Part shown: positions 9,642-20,934 of the stretch, piece after piece
Position numbering within the stretch: the first letter of the stretch is position 1
Layout: every line of letters starts with the position of its first letter
Assembly (NCBI GenBank): GCA_019155205.2
Contig: JAHNZQ020000079.1
Span: forward strand, 1,314,934-1,378,933
DNA length: 64,000 nucleotides
Source of the DNA: Gracilaria vermiculophylla
Lineage: Eukaryota; Rhodophyta; Florideophyceae; Gracilariales; Gracilariaceae
Direction of reading: 5' to 3'
Made by a program: the position numbers and the translations under genes
Notes under the pieces: generated by a model
Seen by the model: only the letters and a program-made list of their open reading frames with translations
Told to the model about the DNA's origin: nothing
The model's database searches: none

Positions 9642-11429
9642 TTAAGACGCACTCACGTCTGGGCATACGTCGAAAACGTCATCAGTGTCGGGGTCTCCAT
9701 CATTATTCAGAGTCAGAGGCGAAAACAAGGCGCAGGCGTTGCTAGTACCGTCATTATTTCGAATAGTATCACAACCGGTGCCGCAGTTTCTCGAACAAAC
9801 GAACGAAACTTCGAGAGAGTTTTGAGGAACCCCCAGCCGCGAGGGAATGATGGTTGCCTTGCAATTGGAAGTAGGCGGACAGCTGAAAAATGGACAAGAA
9901 ATAAAAGTTAGTTCTTCGGCAACGCAATGAGACGCTTATGGCCTAATGACTTACCATTGGAAAGCTTGTGGAAGTCCATTCGCTTGGCACAACATGCTTC
10001 CACCACCCTCACAAGGGTTACAATCCGCGTCGTTTGTAGACGGATCTGGTTCACAGATAGAACCTCCATTGGCGTCGATACCTACGCACACGAAGCAGTT
10101 TGGACATGGGCATGGAGAAGCGGAAGGTGACGGCGTCGGTGCAGCTGACATAGAAGGACTAGCACTCCCCGAGGCAGATGCTGATGGACTCGGGATAGCT
10201 GAAGCTGAAGGACTGGCGCTCATCGAAGCAGATGCTGATGGATTCGGAATAGTTGAAGCTGAAGCTGAAGGACTGGCGCTCGCCGAGGCAGATGCTGATG
10301 GATTCGGAATAGTTGAAGCTGAAGCTGATGGACTGGCGCTCACCGAGGCAGATGCTGATGGATTCGGAATAGTTGAAGCTGAAGCTGATGGACTGGCGCT
10401 CACCGAGGCAGATGCTGATGGATTCGGAACAGTCGAGGCTGAAGCTGATGGACTGGCGCTCACCGAGGCAGATGCTGATGGATTCGGAACAGTCGAGGCT
10501 GAAGCTGATGGACTGGCGCTCACCGAGGCAGATGCTGATGGATTCGGAACAGATGACATAGATGGGCTTGCACTGCTAGAAGACGAGGGAGTGGGGATCG
10601 GAGCGGCAGACATGGAAGGCGCAGCACTCATCGAGGGTGTTGAGGAAGGTCTCGGTGCGGCTGACATCGATGGGGCAGGGCTGTTTGACTGAGAAGGGCC
10701 AGGGCTGCTTGACCGTGATGGGGCAGGCTCACGTGATTGAGAGGGTGAAGGCTTTGGTGCTGCTGATCGAGAAGGAAGAGGACCCGGTTTAGGACATATG
10801 CATTTTCCATGGCACACACACTCGCCGGGGCATGGCGGTTTGACGGTGATGACATTGCATGAGTAGGGGGCAGGATGATAGTCTCCTCTCCGCGACCCCC
10901 TGAGTAGGCAAGAAGGGGTTCCGGCAAAGGCGCCCACCTTCTTCCCGCCACACTTCAATGCTCCATATGTGTATATGTAAAATGTCTCGCAGCATTTCAC
11001 CTTGGAGAAAAGCTTGAGAGGACAGACAATGGTCAGCTCGTTCTTGCTCTCGTGAAGTGTCTTCTTACACAAGAAGCGTTCCGGGGCTGCGAAGGGGAAC
11101 GTCCTCGTGCTAATTTCGACGTTGGCTGCAGCGATCATACATGAGTCAAGGGTGTACGTCGCAATGAGGTTTTCGCCCGAAATATCAACAGAAACTTTTC
11201 CAACTCGAGTCTGCTCCCCGGCCGTGTAAAAATCGTACCTATGGTGGAACGGAGAGTACATGCAATCAGGAAATTTGTAGTTTCCCTTCGCTATGGGACG
11301 ACGAGGCTTACGGATATCAATTTTGGGCTTCTTAGGGCGTGGGATGGATTTAGCATAGGGCGCCGCAACAGCTTGGTAATCAAGCAACAAGACAGCCAAA
11401 AGGAACACGAAGGCTATAGTGCTGTTCAT
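9642..11429 (-). CDS. Secreted Ser/Ala/Pro-repeat, Cys-rich protein (two exons)
   Basis: Two exons on the minus strand, 11429-9955 and 9882-9642, give 571 residues. The intron (9954-9883, 72 bp) has gtaagt at its 5' end and tttttcag at its 3' end; without splicing the frame stops just inside it. The chosen ATG gives a signal peptide (FVFLLAVLLL core, cleavage near AVAA). Then come a basic KPKKPKID-like stretch, a globular part with about ten cysteines (55-200), a Cys-rich hinge with CVCHGKCICPKPG, a Ser/Ala/Pro region with six copies of a 20-residue unit (SASASVSASPSASASTVPNP), and a second Cys-rich region continuing into exon 2, with NNDGDPDTDD like calcium-binding type-3 repeats. I infer an extracellular or cell-wall glycoprotein. 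A gtgagt at 9656-9651 could be a second donor, leading to an alternative short last exon. Family not recognised. Confidence 0.75.
10150..10560. repeat. 60-bp coding minisatellite, six clear copies
   Basis: From about 10201 the same 60-base unit (core gctgatggactggcgctcac) recurs six times in register, with a more diverged copy just before. It encodes the 20-residue Ser/Ala/Pro units of the secreted protein. Neighbouring copies at 10381-10500 are nearly identical, a sign of recent expansion or homogenisation. Confidence 0.9.
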
Positions 11430-11514
11430 GGCGCAACGACGGTTGAGGGGGCTGGAAAATGGACGGCGACTCTTGGGAACTGAGAGGGAATCACGTCCGC
11501 ACTCGCATCAATCC

Positions 11515-11522
11515 TTATATAA
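11515..11522 (-). promoter_or_regulatory. TATA box of the secreted repeat-protein gene
   Basis: The palindromic ttatataa lies about 86 bases upstream of the ATG at 11429, read on the minus strand as ttatataagg. Position and sequence fit a core promoter with a short leader. Confidence 0.5.
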
Positions 11523-14500
11523 CACTGCTCAGATTGCGGCGGCCGTCTACAGGCTGACCCTAGCCCACGGGGAATAGAACGGTACTCGATTATAAACCAA
11601 ATCTCATGCGTAGTGAGAAACCAATATTCTAGTACCCTTGCAAGTACATAGGGCTGCTCAGCGTATCGCAGTTTAAGGCACACACATCAATTAGGTGCAA
11701 ATTCACAAAGTCCTTACAGAATGGGATGATTATATCTGGTAGATAATATAAGTTTGTATTACAAAACTTTGGCCCTACGTTCATCATGGCAATCTCACAT
11801 TCTTGGTAATCTGTACGGGTGACATCCAGGGTGACGTGGTAAACGAGCGTTTTGCTCTGGGGATGTGTACTCTATACAGTACTTCCCAAATTTCAGCTCG
11901 CATTTCTACAGTGACACGCATCGATAATGCAGATTTCTCTGCAGCCCGCGTTCAAAACGCACTCGAGATACGATCCCTTGCATCAACAAGGAGAGTTCTC
12001 GTACGTATGAATTTCTGATTCCCATCCTGCATTTTAGTTTGGAAGAAAGGCGGGAAGAAGGATCACCGAAAGTGCCCATCATATCATTAAGACGCGATTG
12101 AAAGTCGTGATCACTTGCTGAATGATTTTGTTCATCACAGCTGCTCTAATGATTGGCCCCGTTCTTTAGTTTTTGCGTGTCTCGCAGTGAACGGTATGAC
12201 GCTGTGTGCTGATCCGAAAATATCGATTTACAGCGGTTTGATTGTCGTAGGGCAAACATTTAGAGATAAATGCGTTTGAAGACAAGCATGGAGGCACGAA
12301 TACTGCGGGGGGATCACGCTTACGGCTGTTAGGCCATCGGTGTCGTTTGAACTCAAAAATGCGCTCCTGAACGGTGTCTGAGCCTTGACACCTTATGCAG
12401 CTCCTCCTGAGATTCTGACGAAGACCTAAACACGGTTCACACAGGATGCATTCACTGTCCGCTATCGACTTTGCATCGAAATCTCCTGGTATACGTTTTA
12501 ACCGCATCCGAAAGCGGATACAGGGGCACAAGACAATCACTTGTAAGCCCGAGCGGCAGTTGGGTGACTAAATTTCCCGTCGAGTGACACCACAACGCAC
12601 GGCGATTGTGAATCTGCCGCGCTTTTCGGACGATGATTGGTCTTTGTTTTGCGCTCCTTGATATAGCAATATCCCTTTTGAGTTGTGCACTATCGGCGCA
12701 ATTAGAAATTATGGTCATACAATGAATTGTGTTGGGCTTTCAAAAGCGGGTTGATAAAGCAATACTCTTTCGTGGTATTTGACTTGTGTCCCGCAAAATT
12801 TGTACACTATTGAGCATGAAGACAGCGCGGTTACTATGGTACCCCACTGGAGTGAGTGGCATCCAAGGACTGGTGCATGATCGGAATTCGGCAACCAAGA
12901 TGAGGCAAAAACACATCTCATTGCGTTGTACTATCCACCAGCTTAGCTCACAGCCGAGATGGCCCCTCTTCCAATACAGTTCCCTGCTGCCGTCATGCTG
13001 AAAACGTCTCTCGTCATCGCTGCCTTCATCAAAACCATAGTTGGGGTCCATATATTTTACACATTATTTCATTAACGAAAAGATTATAGTGCCACAGATA
13101 ATCCGGTTGTGTCGCAATCGCTTGGTCTGATGAGGATGCGTTGCATCAGACAAATTCAGCGTGCAGCTTCCGTTAATACCCAAGAGCAGTAATTAAGCTT
13201 ACAACACCATGTTGCTGCTGACTTTTGACCATCTGTGCGAAATGTACCAAAGGTACCAACCGTAGTTGAAAGACGAACAAACCAGAGCTAGCAGGTGAAG
13301 CGCCGCAATAAACCTAAACATTGGGGTTTGGAGCTGTATCCCACTAGCCTGAGTCCGAATTATTCTCCGGTACTTGGATATCAAACTCCTCACAGAGTGT
13401 CACTTTACGGCATATGAGGTGCCTCGCCCGCGGCTCGGGCCTGCAGTTCCGCGATATCGGCCCTAGGGTGTGGGTATAACCCACATGCATAAAGTAAATC
13501 ACCTCTGCCAAATAGTGCTGTTATCGCAAAAAGTTTTAATGTGTGGCGCGTGCCAAGCTCGTGTCCACATCCGGCATCAACGCCCGCAGAGCTTGTATGG
13601 GGCTACACAATTCGGTCATACAGCGATCATTTCAAGCTTTGAGATTAACCGAGGACATGCGGTCGACTTACTGTCCGACACCATCGCTCGCTGCATATGC
13701 CGACTTCACAACCAACTCATTATGAACACAGTTCAAAGCGCGCCTCCGAGCAGCGCGAGAAGCGGCAATCTTGCGCCTCTGCTTGCGAGTCTCCGCTGAA
13801 AGCTCCAGTTGCGCATCTCTGCGCGGAGCGAGCTTAATTGGGCGACGGAGCTCTGCAGCCTTTTCAAGGCAAAAACTGCATTTGATCCTTACTTTTAAAG
13901 CGTTCAGTACATACTCCCCGGTCTAATGTCGCCCGTTTGAAGTGTTATTCCTGTCTTGTTCAGGCGGAAATTTGGAACTCTGGGTTTTGAGTTCCATTCG
14001 TCGAATTGCTTTAACTCAAGTGCTCTTATGATTTCTACGGAAGTAGATTCTATTGAAGGTTACATGTATTTCCTCTCTTGTCACCAAGTTATGAAGGGAA
14101 CGGGCCATAACTGTTTCCTTGAGCGGAAGCAGCTTGCTGCTCGTTTCTCTTGAAATCGCGTTTGGGAAGAAAAACGAGTCTTTAGGGGTGTTAAATGAAA
14201 CAACGCAATAAGAATTTTCCGACGCCTTACATGTTGAACTGTCAGCCTTTTCTGAAGCCCATATCTGAAAACATTATTTTCAAAAGGAGGAATATAAACC
14301 TCAGTTTCCATAAAGCCTCCATGATAAACCAAATAAAAAAGTCCGAAACCGAAAAGAGTACTACTTTTAATTATATCGCCTCTGTATTTTTGTGTCGGTG
14401 GCGATTTTCGGGGACAACTTCTTTCTTGCGTCCTTGGCGACCCACTGCAACACCTACTTTATCAGCACCAGAGCCGACAACCAATTTGCGAAATAAACAA

Positions 14501-15133
14501 GGTCATCTCGAGAAAGTTTACAATATGAGATTCGGCTGGCACTGTCTCCGCATTTGGAGATGGTGAGAATGCAGCTGGCATGTGTAAGAACAAACCCCAT
14601 TTTTTGCCGCACTGCTTCAAATGACACCGGCCGAAGAAGGTGTTCAAAGTTTGCCTTTGCCGTCAATTAATGTCCATGACTCCCTAAACCTATTGCCACA
14701 GACTCGCCATCTTCGCATCAAAAACTTCTTCGAAACACTGAAGCCCATTCACGTCACTTCCGCAAAACAAAGCTAGGTAAGACTGATAAATTTCCACCCA
14801 ATTCAAACAAATATTTTGGAGACAAAATTAGGTCTACGCTTGACAGGTATTGTAACAAAGATAACGTAGAGGCACTGTGCTGCACAGAACTATAAAGGCA
14901 GTCTATATACCGCATAGTCGTCATGTACTGTCTCGAAGACAGTCTTCATGCTACACTGCCTTTGTGTGCTGAGTCGAAGAATGCAGGGTAGTTAAGCTAG
15001 ACTAGCGATCGCAGCGCATTATCAACTCATAAACTTGCAGAGTATGCCGTTCTCTTGCGAGAATCAGCCAGACTCCTCTCGATACCGCACCTTCTGCTCC
15101 GCCGTGTTCCAGGTGTAAACGCATCATAACGTA
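11523..15133. other. Long gene-poor interval with small hairpins
   Basis: I find no supported gene in about 3.6 kb. Frames of up to about 125 codons occur but show no domain features. Two structures stand out: a perfect 7-bp stem with a 3-base loop at 13469-13485, next to a GC-rich hairpin near 13427, and a longer imperfect hairpin at 14894-14963. The rest shows no repeats shared with other parts of the window that I could see. Confidence 0.45.
14894..14963. repeat. Imperfect 70-bp hairpin
   Basis: The outer arms aaaggcagt and actgccttt pair perfectly, and the centre actgtctcgaagacagt is a perfect 6-bp stem with a 5-base loop; between them the left arm has a bulge of about 13 bases. It could be the fold of a small RNA or a tiny foldback element. 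No flanking target duplication was seen. Confidence 0.4.
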
Positions 15134-16245
15134 CAGACTGTTTCAAAAACATACGACATGCTGTGAAATCTCAAAAAAACGAACAAATGTATACTGTACG
15201 CCTACAAAAATAGGTTTCAGAAAAAAGTGAAGTCAAAAAAAACGTTTCAAAAACATATGATCATCAATAACAAATCTTTACTGCGCGACGCTCAATAGTT
15301 TATTTTGCATCCTTTTTGCTGTATAACGCTAATGCAGCGTTTCGGCATCGAATTGATGTACTTTTCCACAGTTGGAACTGTTATAGATTTCCAGCAATTT
15401 TTAATACAGTTTTTGAGTTCAAAAACCGTCTGAAATTGCCTTCCATGCGCATAAACCATCCTCGCCAGCAGTCCCCAAACGTTTTCAATTGGGTTCAAAT
15501 CTGGTGAGCGCGCCGGCCACTCTAAAACAGATACCTCAGACTCCTGTAGCCATTTTTTGATTAAAGATGCAGTGTGTACAGGCGCATTATCCTGTTGAAA
15601 AATGAAATTTTCTTCATGGAAACATAAACCAAAAGGTAGCAAATAGTTGTATAGAACTTCTTGATATTTTTCTGCATTCATGTTCGTTTCAATAAATGCA
15701 ATTTCCGTTAGACCTTTTTTAGAAATGCCTGCCCAGACCATTACAGAGCCTCCACCAGAGTGCCTGGTATAAAATTCATGACGTTCCTTACGAAGATCGT
15801 GCCAATAAAATTTGTAGCAATCTGTTCGGTCCAAGTTGAACTTTTTTTCATCAGTAAAAATAAAATTTTCCCATTCATTTTTCCAGTAGGCTTTTCCAGC
15901 ACACCAGTCAGTTCGCTTTTGCTTGTGATGGTCTTGGAGAAAAAAGGCTTTCTTCATTTTTTTATATTTAAATAAATTTGTGCTGTTTATCTGCCTCCAT
16001 ATAGTGGATTTAGAAACGTTGAGATTGAGATCAATTCCAATTTTTTTGCACGATACTTTTCCTTTACACAACTCCCTTTTAATTCCTCTTTTGTCTGCTG
16101 GGCTGAGCTTCTTCGGGCGTCCCGGAGATCGTTTTAAGCCATATAGAGTCGGGTTTTTGAGAAAAGTAGCAATTGTGACCCTAAAACGCTTTAATGTTTT
16201 AGCAATAGCACTGTTAGATTGCTTCTCGGCGTTCAATTTAACAAT
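15134..16245 (-). mobile_element. Tc1-like transposon copy A (3' portion, cut by gap)
   Basis: The element starts at 15134 after a TA (15132-15133) with cagactgtttcaaaaacata. A second copy of gtttcaaaaacata lies about 100 bases inward at 15243, so this end has the two-binding-site IR/DR layout known in Minos and Sleeping Beauty type elements. The transposase reads on the minus strand and runs into the assembly gap before its N-terminus. The piece beyond the gap differs at several residues, so it is another copy. Confidence 0.85.
15292..16245 (-). CDS. Tc1-like transposase, copy A, N-terminus lost in gap
   Basis: A cut-and-paste DDE transposase. The open frame is unbroken from the gap to a stop at 15292, about 318 residues. 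It shows the helix-turn-helix region (SNSAIAKTLKRFRVT), the linker GRPKKLS, and the catalytic triad: first Asp in FTDEKKFNLD, second in QQDNAPVHTA, and Glu in DLNPIENVWG exactly 34 residues after the second Asp, i.e. DD34E, the Tc1 signature. GGGSVMVWAGI is the usual glycine-rich box. All catalytic residues are present and no stop is seen, so this copy may be recently active. Only the first part is missing because of the gap. Confidence 0.9.
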   Translation of the reverse strand: MVKLNAEKQSNSAIAKTLKRFRVTIATFLKNPTLYGLKRSPGRPKKLSPADKRGIKRELCKGKVSCKKIGIDLNLNVSKSTIWRQINSTNLFKYKKMKKAFFLQDHHKQKRTDWCAGKAYWKNEWENFIFTDEKKFNLDRTDCYKFYWHDLRKERHEFYTRHSGGGSVMVWAGISKKGLTEIAFIETNMNAEKYQEVLYNYLLPFGLCFHEENFIFQQDNAPVHTASLIKKWLQESEVSVLEWPARSPDLNPIENVWGLLARMVYAHGRQFQTVFELKNCIKNCWKSITVPTVEKYINSMPKRCISVIQQKGCKINY

Positions 16246-16345
16246 NNNNNNNNNNNNNNNNNNNNNNNNNNNNNNNNNNNNNNNNNNNNNNNNNNNNNNN
16301 NNNNNNNNNNNNNNNNNNNNNNNNNNNNNNNNNNNNNNNNNNNNN
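16246..16345. other. Assembly gap (100 N)
   Basis: A run of exactly 100 N inside two partly overlapping Tc1 copies. Sequence after the gap repeats sequence before it (from about 15867 onward) with several differences. The real missing length is unknown; 100 is a usual placeholder. Confidence 0.95.
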
Positions 16346-16766
16346 TTTCCCATTCTTTTTTCCAGTAGGCTTTTCCAGCACACCAGGCCATTCTCTTTTG
16401 CTTGTGATGGTCTTTGAGAAAGAAGGTTTTCTTCATTTTTTTATATTTAAATAAATTTGTGCTGTTTATCTGCCTCCATATAGTGGATTTAGAAACGTTG
16501 AGATTGAGATTAATTCCAATTTTTTTGCACGATACTTTTCCTTTACACAACTCCCTTTTAATTCTTCTTTTGTCTGCTGGGCTGAGCTTCTTCGGGCGTC
16601 CCGGAGATCGTTTTAAGCCATATAGAGTCGGGTTTTTGAGAAAAGTAGCAATTGTGACCCTAGAACGCTTTAATTTTTTAGCGATAGCACTGTTAGATTG
16701 CTTCTCGGCGTTCAATTTAACGATTTGAAGCTGTTCTTGCCTGGAAAGTGGCGGGCCTCGAGCCAT
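16346..16766 (-). CDS. Tc1-like transposase, copy B, N-terminal part
   Basis: From the ATG at 16766 the protein begins MARGPPLSRQEQLQIVKLN and continues about 140 residues through the DNA-binding region to the gap (KAYWKKEWE). It covers the paired-like helix-turn-helix domains and the GRPKKLS linker. Compared with copy A it has KLKRSRV for TLKRFRV and RMAWC for RTDWC. The catalytic domain is not visible. I prefer this start to an upstream in-frame one because the motif MARGPPLS lies right after the terminal repeat and matches the position expected for Tc1 genes. Confidence 0.85.
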
Positions 16767-16892
16767 TTTTACTAGAAAGAAGAAGGTGTACATATCTTTT
16801 TGAAACGATTCTACATAGACTATGTGCAAAATCTAGCCTACAGTACAGTTTCGGCGCACTTTTGAGGGGTAATATGTTTTTGAAACACACTG
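16346..16892 (-). mobile_element. Tc1-like transposon copy B (5' portion)
   Basis: The right end is complete: inner repeat catatctttttgaaac at 16791-16806, outer repeat near 16871-16886, terminus at 16892, then TA at 16893-16894. The end 1-124 of the window belongs to the same family. Relative to copy A there are substitutions along the shared transposase part, so the two are distinct insertions or haplotypes rather than one element read twice. Confidence 0.85.
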
Positions 16893-16894
16893 TA

Positions 16895-18471
16895 CAATGT
16901 CACCCTTACAGATCGTTGTGCTAAACTCAAAAAGAAAAGTGCTCGAATAGAACTCCGAATTCTACTCAACATAAATTCCATTTCGAATACTGATTTCTAC
17001 AGTAAAGTACAACAGTGCTGAAGTCGATGTTTTGCATTAAAATCCTTAGGTTGAACATTGCTTCAAATTCTTGAAACATTTTACATTTTTTATGGTCATA
17101 GTGTTTTCTTCAGTAATTGATTTTTGGTCCTTCTGGCTGGATTCCATAAATGAAATCCTTTTGTAATCGAGTATTTGTAAAACTTGATAATCGAAAAGTC
17201 GATAATTTTCTAGCATTTTCTTAAATACAATTTCCCAGAGCCAAAACTGATTCAAACTCCCTGCCATAGCCATAAGCAATTGTAGACAATAAAGCCCAGA
17301 CTCTTTTCATACGATATACTTTCGGCGATCACGCTTGCTACTGCATAACAGTCATGTCTAGCTCATAGAACTACTTTTCTATTCGTATAGAGCTAGAAAC
17401 CGCTGCAACATCATGCTACAAAATATATTTATTTCCAATCATTCAATATGTAAATGCCAATAAATACTTCTGTAGAATACTTTGATATTTTTCTGATTTT
17501 ATTTAAAAGTCACTACAATCCATTTCTGTTACAATAATATTGAATATTCTGGGTAACACAACAGTTACCGCTCGACCCGGAGTTTAGGATGCGAATGTAA
17601 TTCTTTTCTTAGGTCATCCTAAAAATGCTCTGGACAATCAGCTCCATTCAAACTGCACATTTTTAATGTAAAAATATATTCACTGACGACCCTTCGCTAT
17701 TGCCCAGTACTTTATTATGAACAGGGGTACTGTTTTAAACTAGAATTTGAATCACATTTGACGTAAAAGTATAAGATTAATAGTACTCCAAACTGTACAT
17801 CATCAGTAAAATATACGAGTTGTTTCCCTGCGTGCCCTTGTTCATTTTAGCCCGTAGACTGAAATTTGTCGCTGAGTGCCGGCATGGAGTGCTACGGCCC
17901 GAATAAATAGCACCCACCTCTTGTGCCCCTCTCGCCACTTTTACTATTTGGTGATGTGCACGAGGCGGGACATCTTCCTCCCGACTGACTTGCCAGTGCG
18001 TGCGTACTCTGCACCTGCTCTTTGTTGTATTACAGTGGATCCTAAGGTGATATTGTAGAGTGGTTACGTCGTCAATTCGGTGGTCACGTGGGCGCGCGGC
18101 TACTGCTAGTGCAACCTGGCAGTTGGCTAGCGGCACGCGTGGGAATTGCGTCGCGAGCGGAGCGGGAGCGCGGTCGCAAGAGAGGAAGTGGTGGAAGCGG
18201 GAGAACGTAAGAAAGGGCTGAGGCCGACCGCCCAAGCGATGAAGCAAGCGCTCTCCAGCGGTTTACTTCTACTTTCTTCTTGTCCTGTTCGGCTCGGGTC
18301 CAGGGAGGTTGGGCTCGTGCTTGAGTGTATGTGTGTGGCGGGCGGTTTGAGGCCGGTGCTAACCGCCGGCGCTAAACGACTCAAATTACAAATGGGCCAA
18401 AAAGAAAGGAAAATCAACCCACGAACTAAAACTAAGTAAAATAACTCGCGGATCATATCAGATCTGGCGGC
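16895..18471. other. Intergenic, with a possible old LTR fragment near 17900-18060
   Basis: AT-rich to about 17850, with no gene. The segment around 17975-18045 (gacttgccagtgcgtgcgta, then ctgcacctgctctttgttgt) resembles 36813-36870, so it is a dispersed repeat. It ends in ttaca followed by a TGG-starting stretch, like an LTR end next to a primer site. From 18060 to 18460 the DNA is GC-rich with open frames but no domain I can name. Confidence 0.35.
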
Positions 18472-19028
18472 TGGAGGGCGATGGCTCATGGCCGATATAA
18501 GTAGCGCGACAGGCTCCATGGCGCGATTTTCCCAAGAAGGGCTCATATTTCATTAACTGAGCCACGTGGTGCATAAGTCGACCCGCGTGCGCTATAGTAT
18601 CCTTTAGAGACGGTAGAATTTAGATTTATTTTGGTTAATTTGTGCAGGTATTTACTACAGTAGTGAGACCTGTTGAGGCAGGCTTCCGGCTTGATGCTTC
18701 ATCTGCCGGTCGAGCTCTACATCTGGGAAAGTAAGCAAAGCACCCTTGAGTCTACATCTATTATTCTGGTTGGAAAGACTCGTCGTACATCCTAAGGTTT
18801 ATAAGGCGCCGATCCCCAGGTCGCCTCGTAGCAGCTCCTGAAAAAACATTGTCTACCCAGTGAACCTCTCCCTCCGCTTGGTGCTTGCGGATCCCCTTTC
18901 AAAATCCCCCCGCCTCATGACAGCGATTACCGGAGACGACCTTTAGGAACGCGCGCCTTTGGAGTCAATAAAAACTCCTAACGGGCGTTGTGCGCTACTA
19001 ACTCGAAAGGAGAACTGACTGTACCACA
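18472..19028 (+). repeat. LTR-A, 5' copy
   Basis: About 557 bases that match, over their whole length, the inverted solo copy at 34221-34772 and, for the last 125 bases, the fragment at 36652-36775. It begins tggagggcgatggctcatgg and ends accaca, so it has TG...CA termini. A gag-like coding region follows, so this is read as a 5' LTR. Confidence 0.7.
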
Positions 19029-19183
19029 GCTACTTTCCCGACTTAGAAGGTCAGTTTCCTAAAGGAATCGCAAAAGTCGGGACAGAACAGTGTGTCAAGT
19101 TTGCAACGATTGGGACCCAACAGTAGAATTCTTCCTTAAGGTGATTCGGAAGTGGAAAGAACTCACCCCCGACCTACTCCTCT

Positions 19184-20890
19184 ATGGACCGCTCAGAACC
19201 CTCAATGGAAACCCCCCTACAAAACCCTCAGGCAATCAACTCCGTTGGTGGGCGCAGCACGCCCAGCGCTCTCCAGGAGATGGCCGTCAGACTGGAGGAC
19301 CCTAAAAGTCTCCTTAGGAATCCTGGCTCCTCTGTGGGGCGTTTCAGGAATCGCTTTAGGAGAGTGCACGATCGGATGCAAGTGGAATCCCCCTTCATAT
19401 CTTTGAAGAACGCCGACATGGAGGTTAAAGAACCGCAGACCGCATCACAACCGCCACCTCAGAGGCTGCAGGAACGGGAACACCCAGAGGCTATCTCCCT
19501 CCTAGAGTCGCTGGCCCCCCTCACAGATTGCCTCTCACAGGAGCTGTTCGAAAGAATCCTGCAGGTGTTGAGGCACATTTCGGAGCGCGCCGCCAGGTCC
19601 TTGTGGAGAAAATCGCAACGGAGAGCGCTCACCGTGCTCTGGATGCTTTGCTGGATTTCGACCCCTGCCTAGAGGTGATCTCAGATGTTATCCGTGCGGA
19701 GCTTCGTTCCCAAACCGCGTAGCTGCTCCCCGCAGCGGCGTTTCAAAGTCACTTTTGCGTACAGTAGAGGTTTTCTCTATCAACAACGAATGTGACCCCG
19801 GGAAGAAATGGACAGGATACGGCCACCCCCTCCGCCATAAAAGAAAAGAATACTGCCGCAGAGAAACGAGAACACCTCAGGAATACTGTTGTGAATGGTC
19901 TGGACCTGTCGCCTCACGGAGGACGATAAGATATTGGTCGCGAACTACTTTACCTAAAGAGAGAAGGACAGTATACTCCTTAGGGAAATCACGATAGAGG
20001 GGGTTTTGTCAGGCACAATGACAACTTGAAAAAGCGAAAAGAAGACACTGATTTGGAAAGAAGTTCAGACTCTGCATCCGTACACAGCTCCAATTTAGAG
20101 GACAGTATACCTGTTCATGAAAAAAGCAGAAGGGTCAAGATGGTCGTCTTGCTTAACGACATTTTCGCCAAAGTGGTGGATTATGACACCTGCAGGTTGA
20201 ATGATCGCTCCTCTCTTTATGACGCGTCGGTCGCTAAACGACTCACGAAGATCCAGCGCCGTATGGATATTTAAATGAAGAAGCACTCCTTCTCAGGCGA
20301 AGACCACATCTCGATGTTGAATTTTCTCACACGCTCCCGTTCAGCGTGTAATATCAATGGTGTCCATGAATGTGCTGCCGTATCGTGCTTTCCGTTCTAC
20401 CTCACAAGTCAAGCGCACGCGCTGGTGCAGCCGCGCCTCACGGGAAAGAGCACTGTTGTGGATAAACCTGGAACGGAGATCATGATGAGATACCCGGAGG
20501 TGGTGATCTTCCTCCTCTATAGGTACGCAACGGACAAAATGATAACAGATTTTGACGCTGAAGTCACCTCCGAAAGGCAGAATACGGGAATCACCGAGAC
20601 GGAGTTCTCGCATAAGCTTTGGACGAAGGCCTTACGGTGTTGAAACCGGTACTCCAAAATGGCGGTTGAAGTCTTTGTTTGTCGAAGGACTCCTTCCCTT
20701 GATCCGCGCCGGGGTGGGTAATCACTTGCCAACGCACCCTAAGACCACCTATACGGAGCTATCACGTTTCGCGGAATCCTGTGGGGATACCCACCAAGCC
20801 ACTCGTCGCAGCCACGCTCCAGATTCAGACAAGCCGACGCCCTCAACAAACCGGCCAGGATCAACCGTACTTCAGAGCCAGTACCAATGA
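19184..20890 (+). pseudogene. Degenerate gag of the LTR-A element
   Basis: Frames 19184-19672, 20026-20643 and part of 20552-20890 follow each other with frameshifts and stops. The first is Pro/Gln-rich with a helical segment; the later ones resemble a retrotransposon capsid, and the end (LFVEGLLPLIRAGV...) aligns in character with MFIDGLSPAIKTLV at 26313 in the LTR-B element. No zinc knuckle is visible. Not functional as read. Confidence 0.55.
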
Positions 20891-20934
20891 AGATTTCCAA
20901 GGGAACTGAGCAGTCCCAATTACAACGACACGGA

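Larger units (their letters stand above)
18472..20930 (+). mobile_element. Truncated Ty3/Gypsy-type element with LTR-A
   Basis: LTR-A is followed by gag-like coding sequence and then stops near 20930, where an inverted fragment of another element begins. No protease, reverse transcriptase or integrase of its own and no 3' LTR are seen, so the element is 3'-truncated. The assignment to Gypsy rests on the gag layout and its similarity to the gag part of the LTR-B element around 26310. Confidence 0.6.

Noticed and set aside
13421..13490. GC-rich paired hairpins considered as a tRNA or 5S relic
   Set aside because: No cloverleaf, no B-box ggttcgannc, and stems too short.
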